Of a stretch of DNA of 64,000 nucleotides, positions 34,329 to 46,037 are shown piece by piece (positions within the stretch are counted from its first letter, which is position 1; the number at the start of each line of letters is the position of its first letter). The translations under genes were made by a program, and so were the position numbers. The notes below the pieces were generated by a model. The model ran no database searches, was not told the origin of the DNA, and saw nothing but the letters and a program-made list of their open reading frames with translations. This stretch comes from Collinsella sp. (GTDB taxonomy: Bacteria; Actinomycetota; Coriobacteriia; Coriobacteriales; Coriobacteriaceae). The stretch is taken from NCBI GenBank assembly GCA_019414245.1, contig DXMK01000008.1, forward strand, positions 1 to 64,000. Reading direction: 5' to 3'.

Positions 34329-34369
34329 AAAACCTACCAAAATAAACCTGTCCCCACATGGCAGGTTTT
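34329..34369 (-). repeat. GGGGACAGGTTTATTTTGG palindrome between purF and purM
   Basis: AAAACCTACCA (34329-34339) and TGGCAGGTTTT (34359-34369) enclose the core, on the minus strand. It matches the copies beside pth at 22182 and 22341 almost base for base and touches the purF stop codon. Confidence 0.8.
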
Positions 34370-36038
34370 AGGCCTCGCCGTGCTCCTCTTCCCAGCTGCG
34401 GTCGTCGTATTTCTCGACCACGGCGTCGTCGTCAAAGTACAGCGGCTTGTCCAGGTTGCGGGGCTTAAAGCCCTCCATAAACTTGTCGCGGCCAAAGCTA
34501 TCGGGAATCGCCACGGGATAGCGGCCGGTAAAGCACGCGTCGCAGTAGCCGCCCTTGGGCATGACCTTAAGCAGGCCCTCGACCGAAAGGAAGGCCAGCG
34601 AATCGGCGCCGATATACTCGCAAATCTCGTCGACCGTCTTGTTGGCGCTGATAAGCTGCGACTGCACGTCGGTATCGATACCGTAGAAGCACGGCCAGAT
34701 GACCTCGGGCGAGTTGATGCGGATATGAATCTCCTTGGCGCCAGCGTTGCGTAGCATCTTGACGAGCTGCACCATAGTGGTGCCACGCACGATGGAGTCG
34801 TCGATGACGACCAGGCGCTTGCCCTCGATGTTGTCGCGCAGCGGGTTGAGTTTCATGCGCACGCCCATGGCGCGCAGCTCCTGCGTGGGCTCGATAAACG
34901 TACGGCCCACGTAGCGGTTCTTGATAAGGCCCTCGCCAAAGGGAATACCGCTCTCGTGCGAATACCCCTCCGCGGGCGGCAGGCCGGAGTCGGGCACGCC
35001 GATGACCAGGTCGGCCTCGACGGGCTCCTCATGTGCCAGCTGACGACCCATGTCGTAACGGCAGGCGTAGACGCTCTTGCCGTTCATGATGGAGTCGGGG
35101 CGGGCAAAGTAGACCTGCTCAAAGATGCAGTTGGCGGGCTCTTCGGCTGCAGGCACGCCCTGCTCGGATACCAGGCCCTCGGCGCTGATGCGCAAGATCT
35201 CGCCGGGACGGACGTCACGGACATACTCGGCACCCACGATGTCGAGTGCGCAGGTCTCGGAAGCAACGACCCAGCCGCCGGCGCGCGTGACACGGACGGC
35301 GGAGTCGACCGTTGCGGCGCCGTCCTGCGACGGCAGCTGCGAAACGGCTGCGGCATCGGCCTGGTCCAGACCCTCGTCCACCAGCTTGCCCAGCACGAGC
35401 GGGCGAATGCCGTGTGGATCGCGGAATGCGTAGAGCGCCTGCTCGTTGATGAGCGTCATGGCGTAGCCGCCGCGCACGAGCTCCATGGTCTTGCGAATGC
35501 CCTCGCGCAGATGGCCTGTACGCTGGGTGAAGTAGCCGATAAGCTTGGTCGCGACCTCGGAATCCGAATTGGAGAGGAACGGCACGCCCAGCTCGATCAG
35601 CTGACGGCGCAACTCGTCGGTGTTGACCAGAGTGCCGTTGTGAGCAAGCGCGATAATGACGCTGTTGATGGTGGAAAGATGCGGCTGCGAGGCTTCCCAG
35701 CTCTTGGCGCCGGCGGTGCCATAGCGTACGTGGCCCACGGCCAGCTGGCCGGAGAGCGTCGACAGGTCGGCGTTGGAGAACACGCGATCGAGCAGTCCCA
35801 GGTCTTTGCGAACCATAACCGTGCCGCCGTCGCCCACGGCGATTCCCGCCGATTCCTGGCCGCGATGCTGCAGCGCGCGCAGACCAAAGTACGTCAGTCG
35901 AGCCACATCGCGATCGGGTGCCCACACACCAAAAATGCCGCATTCCTCATGCAGCTGGTCGGAGTCCGGATCATACGTCGACATGGTCTTCACCTGTCCC
36001 GCGGCGCGCTCGGCCGCGTGGATGGTTTCTTGAGACAT
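34368..36038 (-). CDS. purF: Amidophosphoribosyltransferase
   Basis: A 556-residue enzyme for the first committed step of purine synthesis (PRPP plus glutamine). The N-terminal Cys33 in EECGIFGVW would be exposed after cleavage of a 32-residue propeptide and acts as glutaminase nucleophile. LRALQHRGQESAGI follows. The PRPP loop reads LVVIDDSIVRGTTMVQLVKM. Cysteines in ANCIFEQVYF, WPCFYGID and GYCDACFTGRYP suggest the Fe-S cluster of the Bacillus-type enzyme. GAGGGG lies 6 bases ahead of ATG 36038. First gene of the purF-purM-purN unit. Confidence 0.96.
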   Translation of the reverse strand: MSQETIHAAERAAGQVKTMSTYDPDSDQLHEECGIFGVWAPDRDVARLTYFGLRALQHRGQESAGIAVGDGGTVMVRKDLGLLDRVFSNADLSTLSGQLAVGHVRYGTAGAKSWEASQPHLSTINSVIIALAHNGTLVNTDELRRQLIELGVPFLSNSDSEVATKLIGYFTQRTGHLREGIRKTMELVRGGYAMTLINEQALYAFRDPHGIRPLVLGKLVDEGLDQADAAAVSQLPSQDGAATVDSAVRVTRAGGWVVASETCALDIVGAEYVRDVRPGEILRISAEGLVSEQGVPAAEEPANCIFEQVYFARPDSIMNGKSVYACRYDMGRQLAHEEPVEADLVIGVPDSGLPPAEGYSHESGIPFGEGLIKNRYVGRTFIEPTQELRAMGVRMKLNPLRDNIEGKRLVVIDDSIVRGTTMVQLVKMLRNAGAKEIHIRINSPEVIWPCFYGIDTDVQSQLISANKTVDEICEYIGADSLAFLSVEGLLKVMPKGGYCDACFTGRYPVAIPDSFGRDKFMEGFKPRNLDKPLYFDDDAVVEKYDDRSWEEEHGEA

Positions 36039-36333
36039 GGCATCCCCTCAGAGCCTCGTTATTTGGCGTTACCTGCCCTATTATACGCACGGCAAGACAA
36101 GCACTCCCGCGCATGAACAGCGCTTTTTAAAAGCCCACCGAGCTTATAATCCGTTTTGCAGCCAAACATTTTATTGGGCAATCGCCTCGGGACCGACGAT
36201 CCCGCATGCTTCCGTTGCGGCGCGTCTCGCCCGCCGTTAGGGCTTACATTGTTGCAATTGGGACGTTCGTCCTGTCTTTTGGCAGGTCGGCGGCGTATCC
36301 TTGTAACCTACAACAAAGCGAGAAAGGTTCTGT

Positions 36334-37563
36334 ATGGATCGAAACGAACTCGACCCCAGCGTCCCCAGCGCCACGGAGGTCAAGAAGATCCCCCTCATCA
36401 TTAAGGTGTACGCCGTCCTGTGCATCCTTTCCGGCGTGGGCACGCTCCCGTCGGTCGCTGCCTTTATGTGGCAGGTCATCACGGCACTTGTTAACGGCAA
36501 CGCCACCGAAAAGCTCGGCGACAACACGCTCGTCGCAGTCGGCCTTATCGTCGCCGGCATCATGCTCTCTGCGGCAAGTGCCGTCATCCTAATCATCTTT
36601 GGCCTGGACCTTATCAAAAACCAGCGCCGCAACGCCGCCCGCCTGTCCTACATCCTTATTGCATTCACCGTCGTCGAGCTTTTGGTCGACGTGATGCTCC
36701 AGGGCATCGGGCCCTTCCTGCTGCGTCCCGCGATCCAGCTCGGCATCCTCGTTGCGCTTTCGGCAACCGTCGACCCCACGCTTCGTCAGGAGCGCGAACT
36801 GCAGCGCCGCCTGCAGGAGATGCTCGACCGCGACGCCGCCGCCGAGGGCATGCTCGGCCGCGATGAAACCGGCGAGGGCTACATCAAGCTCAACTACTTC
36901 AACCTGTTCTGGGTGTTCTTTGTCTGCTGCATACTCGGCCTGATCGCCGAGGACATCTGGCACATGACAGTCGCCGACCCGGGCGTCTATCAGAACCGCG
37001 CCGGCATGCTGTTTGGCCCCTTCAGCCCCATCTACGGATTTGGCGCCGTGCTCATGACCATGGTGCTTAACCGCTTCTACAAAAAGAACCCCATCATCAT
37101 TTTCCTGGTGAGCGCCCTGCTCGGCGCCAGCTTTGAGGTGTTCGTGGGCTGGTTTATGCAGACCGCGTTTGGCGTGGTCTCGTGGAGCTACTCGCACATA
37201 ACGCTGTTCGGTTTGCCCGATCCGCTCGTGGTCCTCACGGGCGGACGCACCTGCACGGGCTTCGCCTGCCTGTGGGGCCTGGGCGGCCTCATCTGGATCA
37301 AGCTGCTGCTGCCGAGGCTGCTTAAGCTTATCAACAAGATCCCCTGGAAGAGCCGCTACTCGGCCACCGTCATCTTTACCGTTATCATGCTGGTCGACGG
37401 CGTCATGACGCTGCAATCGCTCGACTACTGGTATCAGCGCGTCAACGGCACGGTCAACGATATTCCCGTTGCGCAGTTCTACGGCACGTACTTCGATAAT
37501 GAATACATGGAAAATCGCTTCCAGAGCATGACCATGAGCCCCAAGGACGCCACACGCGTATAG
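36334..37563 (+). CDS. Membrane protein of the putative ABC transporter permease (CmpB-like) family
   Basis: A 409-residue membrane protein. Two or more hydrophobic segments occupy residues 20-135; a charged loop (about 150-185) follows. The C-terminal half (about 190-370) matches proteins annotated as putative ABC transporter permease: NRAGMLFGPFSPIYGFGAVL, a span, then FVGWFMQTAFGVVSWSY and CLWGLGGLIWIKLLLPRLL. No ATPase or binding protein is adjacent, so a transport role is unproven. AAAGG precedes ATG 36334 by 6 bases. Divergent from purF. Confidence 0.7.
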   Translation: MDRNELDPSVPSATEVKKIPLIIKVYAVLCILSGVGTLPSVAAFMWQVITALVNGNATEKLGDNTLVAVGLIVAGIMLSAASAVILIIFGLDLIKNQRRNAARLSYILIAFTVVELLVDVMLQGIGPFLLRPAIQLGILVALSATVDPTLRQERELQRRLQEMLDRDAAAEGMLGRDETGEGYIKLNYFNLFWVFFVCCILGLIAEDIWHMTVADPGVYQNRAGMLFGPFSPIYGFGAVLMTMVLNRFYKKNPIIIFLVSALLGASFEVFVGWFMQTAFGVVSWSYSHITLFGLPDPLVVLTGGRTCTGFACLWGLGGLIWIKLLLPRLLKLINKIPWKSRYSATVIFTVIMLVDGVMTLQSLDYWYQRVNGTVNDIPVAQFYGTYFDNEYMENRFQSMTMSPKDATRV

Positions 37564-37601
37564 CGCTGGCGCTGCTGCAAGTCGGTTCCAACGGATAAGT
37601 A

Positions 37602-37641
37602 AGCCCGCTGGCAGTTCAGCCTAACTGCCAGCGGGCTTTTG
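37602..37641 (+). terminator. Terminator after the CmpB-like gene
   Basis: A perfect 15-bp stem AGCCCGCTGGCAGTT / AACTGCCAGCGGGCT with a 6-base loop is followed by TTTGCT. It lies between convergent genes and could serve both. Confidence 0.88.
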
Positions 37642-37672
37642 CTACAAATGGACTCGAATCGATCGCAAAGCC

Positions 37673-38089
37673 CTATGCCTCGCGCTCTACCTCGTTCACG
37701 CATTCATTCTTGATGGTGCCGACAAGCGACTGCAGGGCATCGACCACGTGCGGACGAATGTCTCCGCCAATGAGCACGAGCATGATATCGTCGCCCACGG
37801 AAAGCTCGCCGCTCGCCAGCCACACGCGCACATAGCCGATGCCTGGCATCGCGCGCGTGGCTTCAATAGCAGACCGCACCTTTTCGGCGTCGTAGTCAAA
37901 GACCATGCCTCCCACCTTGCGGCCCGGCGCCACGCCATCGGTCTCGACTCCGCGCACCTCGGCCTTGGGCGTCGCACGCACCACGCCGTTATGCGTCAGA
38001 TACATACCGCACGCCGGCGCCGAAGCGTCGGCTTTGGCCTCGCGCAGCCAAGCATCAATCGAAGGCATCGTTTTGCCATTCTCGAGCAT
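37673..38089 (-). CDS. MoaE-like protein, divergent
   Basis: A 138-residue protein that aligns with the large subunit of molybdopterin synthase: CGMYLTHNGVVRATPK resembles the G-x-F-x-G-x-VR start, VGGMVFDYDAEKVRSAI the L-Y-x-Y strand-helix, and GYVRVWLASGELSVGDDIMLVLIGG the HRxGxLxVGE region. The histidine-arginine pair of HR-G-L is missing, and the catalytic C-terminal Lys of PxWKxE is replaced (IKNECVNEVE keeps only the first Lys). No other Mo-cofactor genes are in the window. It may be a specialised relative rather than true MoaE. AAAGGGG lies 5 bases before ATG 38089. Confidence 0.6.
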   Translation of the reverse strand: MLENGKTMPSIDAWLREAKADASAPACGMYLTHNGVVRATPKAEVRGVETDGVAPGRKVGGMVFDYDAEKVRSAIEATRAMPGIGYVRVWLASGELSVGDDIMLVLIGGDIRPHVVDALQSLVGTIKNECVNEVEREA

Positions 38090-38155
38090 CATTTCCCCTT
38101 TCACCGTCATCGAGTAGCTCATTTGGGACGGGCTCTTTTAGCTACTCTCAACAAT

Positions 38156-39154
38156 CTATTCCTCGACCGGCGTGAGCACCATGACGGCGCGCGTATTGCT
38201 CAATGACAGCGAGCGACAGGTCACGAGCGTCACGACCTTGGTTGCCGAGGCGGCGCGATCGCCTGCATCACTCGCCACTGCCGAAGCGCCGTCGAGCATC
38301 TCGGACAGGTAGTTCTTGAGCCCGTCGTCACCCTCAAAATTAGGCGTGCGCGCCTTGGCATACGTATCCTCGACGACCTTGGTCGCCAGCGGTCGCAGCT
38401 TATACGTTGCATCGCGCGTGATGTAATACACGCACTCGATGCTATCGAATGTCGCCTGGTCGGTGGTGTCCGAAATCACGTTGAACATCGACCCGTCATT
38501 CATATGGTGGCCGTAGATCGTGGTCTGCTGGTCAACCATTCCCGGCGCGGTGTCATCGCTATCCAGGAAAATGGCCCCGGACGCATTGGCCGTACCGTCG
38601 AACAGCGTGTTGAGGTATTTGGAGTTGTTGTTGGTCTGCACCACGGGATAGTTGATGTTGGTTCCCGGCACGTAAATCCAACCCACAATCTCGGGGTTTG
38701 TCTGAGCAAGCGCATCGAAGTCGATAATCGGCACGCCGCTGGCGTCCTTATCGCTTACATATTGCTTCTCGATTTTCTGGTATGAATCGCTCGCCTGCTT
38801 ATAGCCAATCTGAGCATTGATAAAGATGGCGGCGGCGGCGACAATCAGGCCGATGCCCACGATGATGAGCAGAATGGGGATGATGGAGCGGCGTTTCTTG
38901 CGCGGCGGCTCGGTGTAATCCGACGACGCGGCATGCGATGAAGACCGGGGCGGCTTCTTAGCATTGCTATAAGATGAAGGTCGATATGCGGCCGGCGCGT
39001 CCTGTCGACGATGCGTCGCCGGTGTCACGGGGCGTGGCGTGCGCGGCTGCTGAGGAGAGGATGTCCGACCCTGCTGTGCCGCATGGGCAGCACCCGGCTT
39101 CGACGGATCGGGAATCTGAGAAGCCTTGAATCGTTTTCCCTGATAGTCGGACAT
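38156..39154 (-). CDS. Class B sortase
   Basis: A 332-residue membrane-bound transpeptidase. A Pro/Ser/Gln-rich basic cytoplasmic tail (1-88) precedes one span (about 89-113, IPILLIIVGIGLIVAAAA). The extracellular sortase fold follows: VGWIYVPGTNINYPVVQTNN, the catalytic His in TIYGHHMNDGS, the catalytic Cys in VTLVTCRSLSL and the Arg in NTRAVMVL. Sortase B enzymes anchor surface proteins to peptidoglycan or act on dedicated substrates. No substrate gene is adjacent; surface proteins at 57985-63325 carry LPEAG and MPSTG signals. AAGGAG precedes ATG 39154 by 5 bases. Confidence 0.9.
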   Translation of the reverse strand: MSDYQGKRFKASQIPDPSKPGAAHAAQQGRTSSPQQPRTPRPVTPATHRRQDAPAAYRPSSYSNAKKPPRSSSHAASSDYTEPPRKKRRSIIPILLIIVGIGLIVAAAAIFINAQIGYKQASDSYQKIEKQYVSDKDASGVPIIDFDALAQTNPEIVGWIYVPGTNINYPVVQTNNNSKYLNTLFDGTANASGAIFLDSDDTAPGMVDQQTTIYGHHMNDGSMFNVISDTTDQATFDSIECVYYITRDATYKLRPLATKVVEDTYAKARTPNFEGDDGLKNYLSEMLDGASAVASDAGDRAASATKVVTLVTCRSLSLSNTRAVMVLTPVEE

Positions 39155-39189
39155 GGCTCTCCTTATACTGCGGTGAAACGGCGGAACGC

Positions 39190-39654
39190 CTAGGCGTCGG
39201 CCATCTCCTGCTTCATCTTCTCGATAACCTTGCGGTACTCGGGGTCGCATGCGCCCAGAATCTGCGTGGCATAAATGGCGGCGTTCTTGGCACCGTTGAT
39301 GGCAACGCAGGCCACGGGCACGCCCGAAGGCATCTGCACCATCGACAGCAGCGAATCCATACCGCCCAGGTCACTCGTCTTCATAGGCACGCCGATGACC
39401 GGCAGCGGCGTAAAGGCAGCCACGACACCACCCAGGTGAGCGGCCTTGCCGGCGGCGGCGATAATCACTTTGATACCGCGATCGGCGGCAGTCGAAGCCC
39501 ACTCGTGGACCTTCGCCGGCGTGCGGTGTGCGCTCGCAATGACAAGCTCATAGGGCACACCCAGCGCCTCGAGCTCGGCGGTGCAGCCTTCCATAACACC
39601 CAGATCGGACTTGGAGCCCATGATGATCCCGACAACCGGCTTTTGATCTGCCAT
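39190..39654 (-). CDS. purE: N5-carboxyaminoimidazole ribonucleotide mutase
   Basis: A 154-residue class I PurE that moves the carboxyl group on aminoimidazole ribonucleotide in purine synthesis. IIMGSKSDLGVMEGC (substrate phosphate loop), SAHRTPAKVHEW, AAGKAAHLGGVVAAFT and VPMKTSDLGGMDSLLS are all present. AGGAGG lies 9 bases before ATG 39654; a TTG two codons upstream is too near that site. It sits between the sortase gene and a cluster of large hairpins; purK is not seen. Confidence 0.95.
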   Translation of the reverse strand: MADQKPVVGIIMGSKSDLGVMEGCTAELEALGVPYELVIASAHRTPAKVHEWASTAADRGIKVIIAAAGKAAHLGGVVAAFTPLPVIGVPMKTSDLGGMDSLLSMVQMPSGVPVACVAINGAKNAAIYATQILGACDPEYRKVIEKMKQEMADA

Positions 39655-39749
39655 AAACAAAGACCTCCTGTTGAGAGCGGTGACGCGGCGGATCCGCGAC
39701 CCTTAACTACTGAGAGTAGTATAGCTGCTCCCGTCCCTGCGGTCTGTGG

Positions 39750-39837
39750 GTGCTCTGCGGCGGCCCGGTGTTTTCATCTTCACTCCGGTTGCTACGCAAA
39801 GTCGTTCAGATGAAAACACCGGGCCGCCGCAGAGCAC
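39750..39837. repeat. Giant hairpin 1 (30-bp perfect stem)
   Basis: Positions 39750-39779 and 39808-39837 are exact complements over 30 bases (GTGCTCTGCGGCGGCCCGG ... ), with a 28-base loop. No coding frame uses it. Confidence 0.9.
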
Positions 39838-39886
39838 CTTCGACCTACCGGGGATTGCTATGACGTACGTTGGCTGAAATATTAAC

Positions 39887-39922
39887 GTGGGATCCGCCGT
39901 TCGAACGAACGGCGGATCCCAC
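39887..39922. repeat. Hairpin 2 (17-bp perfect stem, 2-base loop)
   Basis: GTGGGATCCGCCGTTCG (39887-39903) and CGAACGGCGGATCCCAC (39906-39922) pair perfectly. Contains GGATCC near each end. Confidence 0.9.
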
Positions 39923-39967
39923 ACTCACTTTTTATTCAGCCCTAGTCATCACGCAAAGCCCCTTCGG

Positions 39968-40092
39968 CAGCACACGGTGCGGCCAAGTCACCGCAGGCCG
40001 GGGCGGGAGGCGGACCTTTCTCTCGGAAAACTTCGCGAAGCCCAGTTTCCGAGAGAAAGTGTCCGGCTGCCGCCCCGGCCGACCAGGTCACA

Positions 40093-40107
<15 letters not shown>
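39968..40107. repeat. Giant hairpin 3, with outer arm in carB 3' end
   Basis: An imperfect stem over about 38 bases pairs 39996-40035 with 40043-40080 (GGCCGGGGCGG ... CCGCCCCGGCC; inner TTTCTCTCGGAAA / TTTCCGAGAGAAA). Outside it, CAGCACACGGTG (39968-39979) pairs with CACCGTGTGCTG (40096-40107), which is part of the last codons of carB. Confidence 0.85.
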
Positions 40108-43407
<3,300 letters not shown>

Positions 43408-43408
43408 A

Positions 43409-44848
43409 TTAGTTCTCCTCGGTCTCAGCGGTCTCGGACTCAGCAAAGTTCCAGCCGGCAAGGCGGTCCTTCGCGGTGTCGATATCCAGGTAGTTCTCCT
43501 CGCCGTCCATGAGTCGCGTAAAGGCGGTAAAGAGATAGTGGGCATCGGTGGGGCCAGGCGAGGCCTCGGGGTGGTACTGGACCGAGAAGCACGGGGCGTC
43601 GAGCAGCTGGATGCCCTCGGCGGTGCCGTCGTTGAGGTTCACATGCGTCAGGCGAATGCGACCAAAGCGCTCGTTCATCACGACCGGCGCGATTCCGCGG
43701 CGCACCCAGACGCGCAGATCTCCATCGGCCGCATGCTCGGTCTCGCCGCCGGAAAGCTCGGGGACAAGCTTGCCCAAGCTGGGGAACAGCAGGCCAAAGC
43801 CATGGTTTTGCGCGGTGATCTCCACACGGCGGCTTACCAGGTTCATGACCGGCTGGTTGCCACCGCGGTGACCGAACTTAAGCTTTTCCATCTGAGCGCC
43901 GCAGGCCAGGCTGATCATCTGGTGACCAAGACAAATACCAAAGACCGGCACCTTGCCGATCAGCTGCTGCACCTGCTCGTAGGTCTCCACCACGGCGTCG
44001 GGGTCGCCGGGACCATTGGACAAAAAGACACCGTCGGGATTCATGTCGAGCACCTCACTCGCGGGCGTATCCCACGGCACGACGGTAAGGTCGCAGCCGG
44101 CGCGGACCAGACCCTCCAGAATGCCGCGCTTCACACCGCAGTCGTAGGCGACCACTTTGTGACGGGCAGGAGCGGCAGCCGTAAGCGCAAAGTCATGCGT
44201 GGCAGGCAGGTCGGCGGCCACAAACTCGTGAGGTACGGGGCAACTTACGGTCTTGACCAGGTTCTCGCCTACCAGCGTGGGCGCAGCGGCCAGACGCTCG
44301 GCAAGCTCGTCGACGTCGAAGATCTCGGTCGAAATAATGCCCATCTTGGAACCATTGTCGCGCAGGTGGCGCACCAGGGCGCGAGTGTCGACACCCTCGA
44401 TAGCGACGATGCCGTGAGCGCGCAGGTACTCCGGCACGCTGACGGCCGAGCGCCAGTTAGAAGGCGTGGCGCACATGTCGCGAACGATCATGCCGCGCAT
44501 GGCCGGAGCGCTCGCAGGGCGCACAGCGTCGCCGGGGAAGGCCGACTGGACGTCGGTCTCGTCGATACCGTAGTTGCCGATCTGCGGATAGGTCATGGAT
44601 ACGATTTGGCCGGCATAACTCGGGTCGGTCATGACCTCAAAGTAGCCCTCGAGCGAGGTGTTGAAGCAGACTTCGCCGGTCGCGGTGCCCTCAGCGCCGC
44701 ATGCACGTCCATAAAAAATGGTCCCATCCTCAAGATACAGGATGCAGGGACCGCAGGTGCCCTTGCTGGTTTTGGCCAGCATACGCTGGCAAAGCTCGCT
44801 AGGCGCGAAGGTGCGGGCGGCAGCGCCCGCGGTATGGTTGTTCGCCAT
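43409..44848 (-). CDS. carA: Carbamoyl-phosphate synthase small subunit
   Basis: A 479-residue glutaminase subunit. The N-terminal domain runs LYLEDGTIFYGRACGAEGTA, FNTSLEGYFEVMTDPSYAGQ. The class I glutamine amidotransferase has GVFLSNGPGDPDAV, the catalytic Cys in PVFGICLGHQM and the catalytic His and Glu in CFSVQYHPEASPGP. About 40 to 90 residues longer than typical, mainly a 25-residue N-terminal tail and an acidic C-terminal tail (ESETAETEEN). AAGGAG lies 4 bases before ATG 44848. carA-carB are one unit; an AT-rich upstream region (44870-45000) probably has the promoter. Confidence 0.95.
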   Translation of the reverse strand: MANNHTAGAAARTFAPSELCQRMLAKTSKGTCGPCILYLEDGTIFYGRACGAEGTATGEVCFNTSLEGYFEVMTDPSYAGQIVSMTYPQIGNYGIDETDVQSAFPGDAVRPASAPAMRGMIVRDMCATPSNWRSAVSVPEYLRAHGIVAIEGVDTRALVRHLRDNGSKMGIISTEIFDVDELAERLAAAPTLVGENLVKTVSCPVPHEFVAADLPATHDFALTAAAPARHKVVAYDCGVKRGILEGLVRAGCDLTVVPWDTPASEVLDMNPDGVFLSNGPGDPDAVVETYEQVQQLIGKVPVFGICLGHQMISLACGAQMEKLKFGHRGGNQPVMNLVSRRVEITAQNHGFGLLFPSLGKLVPELSGGETEHAADGDLRVWVRRGIAPVVMNERFGRIRLTHVNLNDGTAEGIQLLDAPCFSVQYHPEASPGPTDAHYLFTAFTRLMDGEENYLDIDTAKDRLAGWNFAESETAETEEN

Positions 44849-45003
44849 AATTCTCCTTCCCGGTCTCACAGGACCGGCTTAAAGGTGTGTAGTTAGGCCT
44901 CGCGGTATTGTAACCGCAAGCATGCCTCATGGCGTTAATTTCATCGAAATGTTTACGAAATGATAATTATGACTTTCTATGCATAATGTTTTTTAATCCC
45001 GTC

Positions 45004-45046
45004 CCAAAAAATCATCCCGCGGGGCTTGTGGCTCACGCGGGATGAT
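45004..45046 (-). terminator. Terminator of the 45053-47810 unit
   Basis: An 11-bp stem ATCATCCCGCG (45011-45021) / CGCGGGATGAT (45036-45046) is followed on the minus strand by TTTTTTGGG. Confidence 0.9.
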
Positions 45047-45052
45047 GGCGTC

Positions 45053-46018
45053 TTATTTTTTCTTGTCCTGCTCCAGCAGTTCGGACGGTGTGCGATCGGG
45101 CTTGCCGCCGCGGAAAATCTCGCGGCCATGCAGACGATGCTCCAGATCGCGCTCGGCCTTTTCCTCGTCAATCTTGGTCTGGCTCACCACCGGGTCCTCA
45201 ATCAACGACGACACCGAGTTCACCTGCTTCTGAATGCGCTCGGCGATGGTGTCGTCCATACTCACGATGCGCATCTTCCAGTCGATACTCGTGGCGTTGG
45301 ATGAGCTCTTGGTCCACACGAACGTCAAAATGGCGCTCTGGTGGCCGCGCGCGGGGAACATGCCAAAGAAGGAATCGTGCTGAATGTTGCTATCCTCGTC
45401 GATATAGGCGTGAACGTTATACACCACGCGGTCGATCTTATCGTTGAGCAACGCGTTGGTCGCAAGCGCCGCGGCCTGGATCTGCCCGTTGGACAGCAGC
45501 TCGAGCTCGTTGGCAGACGATGTGTCCAACACCGTCACCTCGACCGTGCCCGTGCGTTCATCGGCTTCATCGACGGTAAAATCGAGCGGGAACTGCGTAA
45601 AGCCGTTACCCCACTCAAGGCCACCCTTGAGCGCGGTCGAAACGGTATCGACCGAAACGCTCTCGGACAGGTTGGCGGTGTTCAGACGACGCATCACGCC
45701 GTAGCCAATCTGCATGCCCACGATCAGCACCAAAATACCGATGACCACGGCCATCGCGGTCTTCGTAATGGTATGGCTCACCTGCGAGCCCGAAGGATCG
45801 TCCTCGGACAGCGGGTCGATATGTTTTGCCTGGCTCGCGCGGTCCTCGCTGCGCAGCTGCGCTAGCGCCGCTTTATCACCGCGCTTGGCCGCAGCCTCCT
45901 TCTCACGCATGCGCTCGGTACGCTTTTTGGCGAGCGTGGGATCCAAGACACCGGATGCATCGATTTCGGAGAATAACTCCGTCACTTCTTCCGGAGTCAA
46001 AGGGTTCTTGTCAGCCAT
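45053..46018 (-). CDS. Hypothetical single-span membrane protein
   Basis: A 321-residue protein of unknown function. Residues 1-80 are charged with an acidic start (TPEEVTELFSEIDASGVLD) and Lys/Arg-rich helices. One span follows at about 88-110 (AMAVVIGILVLIVGMQIGYG). The rest (110-321) is probably outside: a beta-rich domain with WGNGFTQFPLDFTVDEADE and AYIDEDSNIQHDSFFGMFPA, then a Lys/Glu-rich tail. AGGAAG precedes ATG 46018. It follows the ABC exporter by 19 bases and is likely co-transcribed. I do not recognise a family. Confidence 0.75.
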   Translation of the reverse strand: MADKNPLTPEEVTELFSEIDASGVLDPTLAKKRTERMREKEAAAKRGDKAALAQLRSEDRASQAKHIDPLSEDDPSGSQVSHTITKTAMAVVIGILVLIVGMQIGYGVMRRLNTANLSESVSVDTVSTALKGGLEWGNGFTQFPLDFTVDEADERTGTVEVTVLDTSSANELELLSNGQIQAAALATNALLNDKIDRVVYNVHAYIDEDSNIQHDSFFGMFPARGHQSAILTFVWTKSSSNATSIDWKMRIVSMDDTIAERIQKQVNSVSSLIEDPVVSQTKIDEEKAERDLEHRLHGREIFRGGKPDRTPSELLEQDKKK

Positions 46019-46037
46019 AAACTTCCTGTCATATCAA

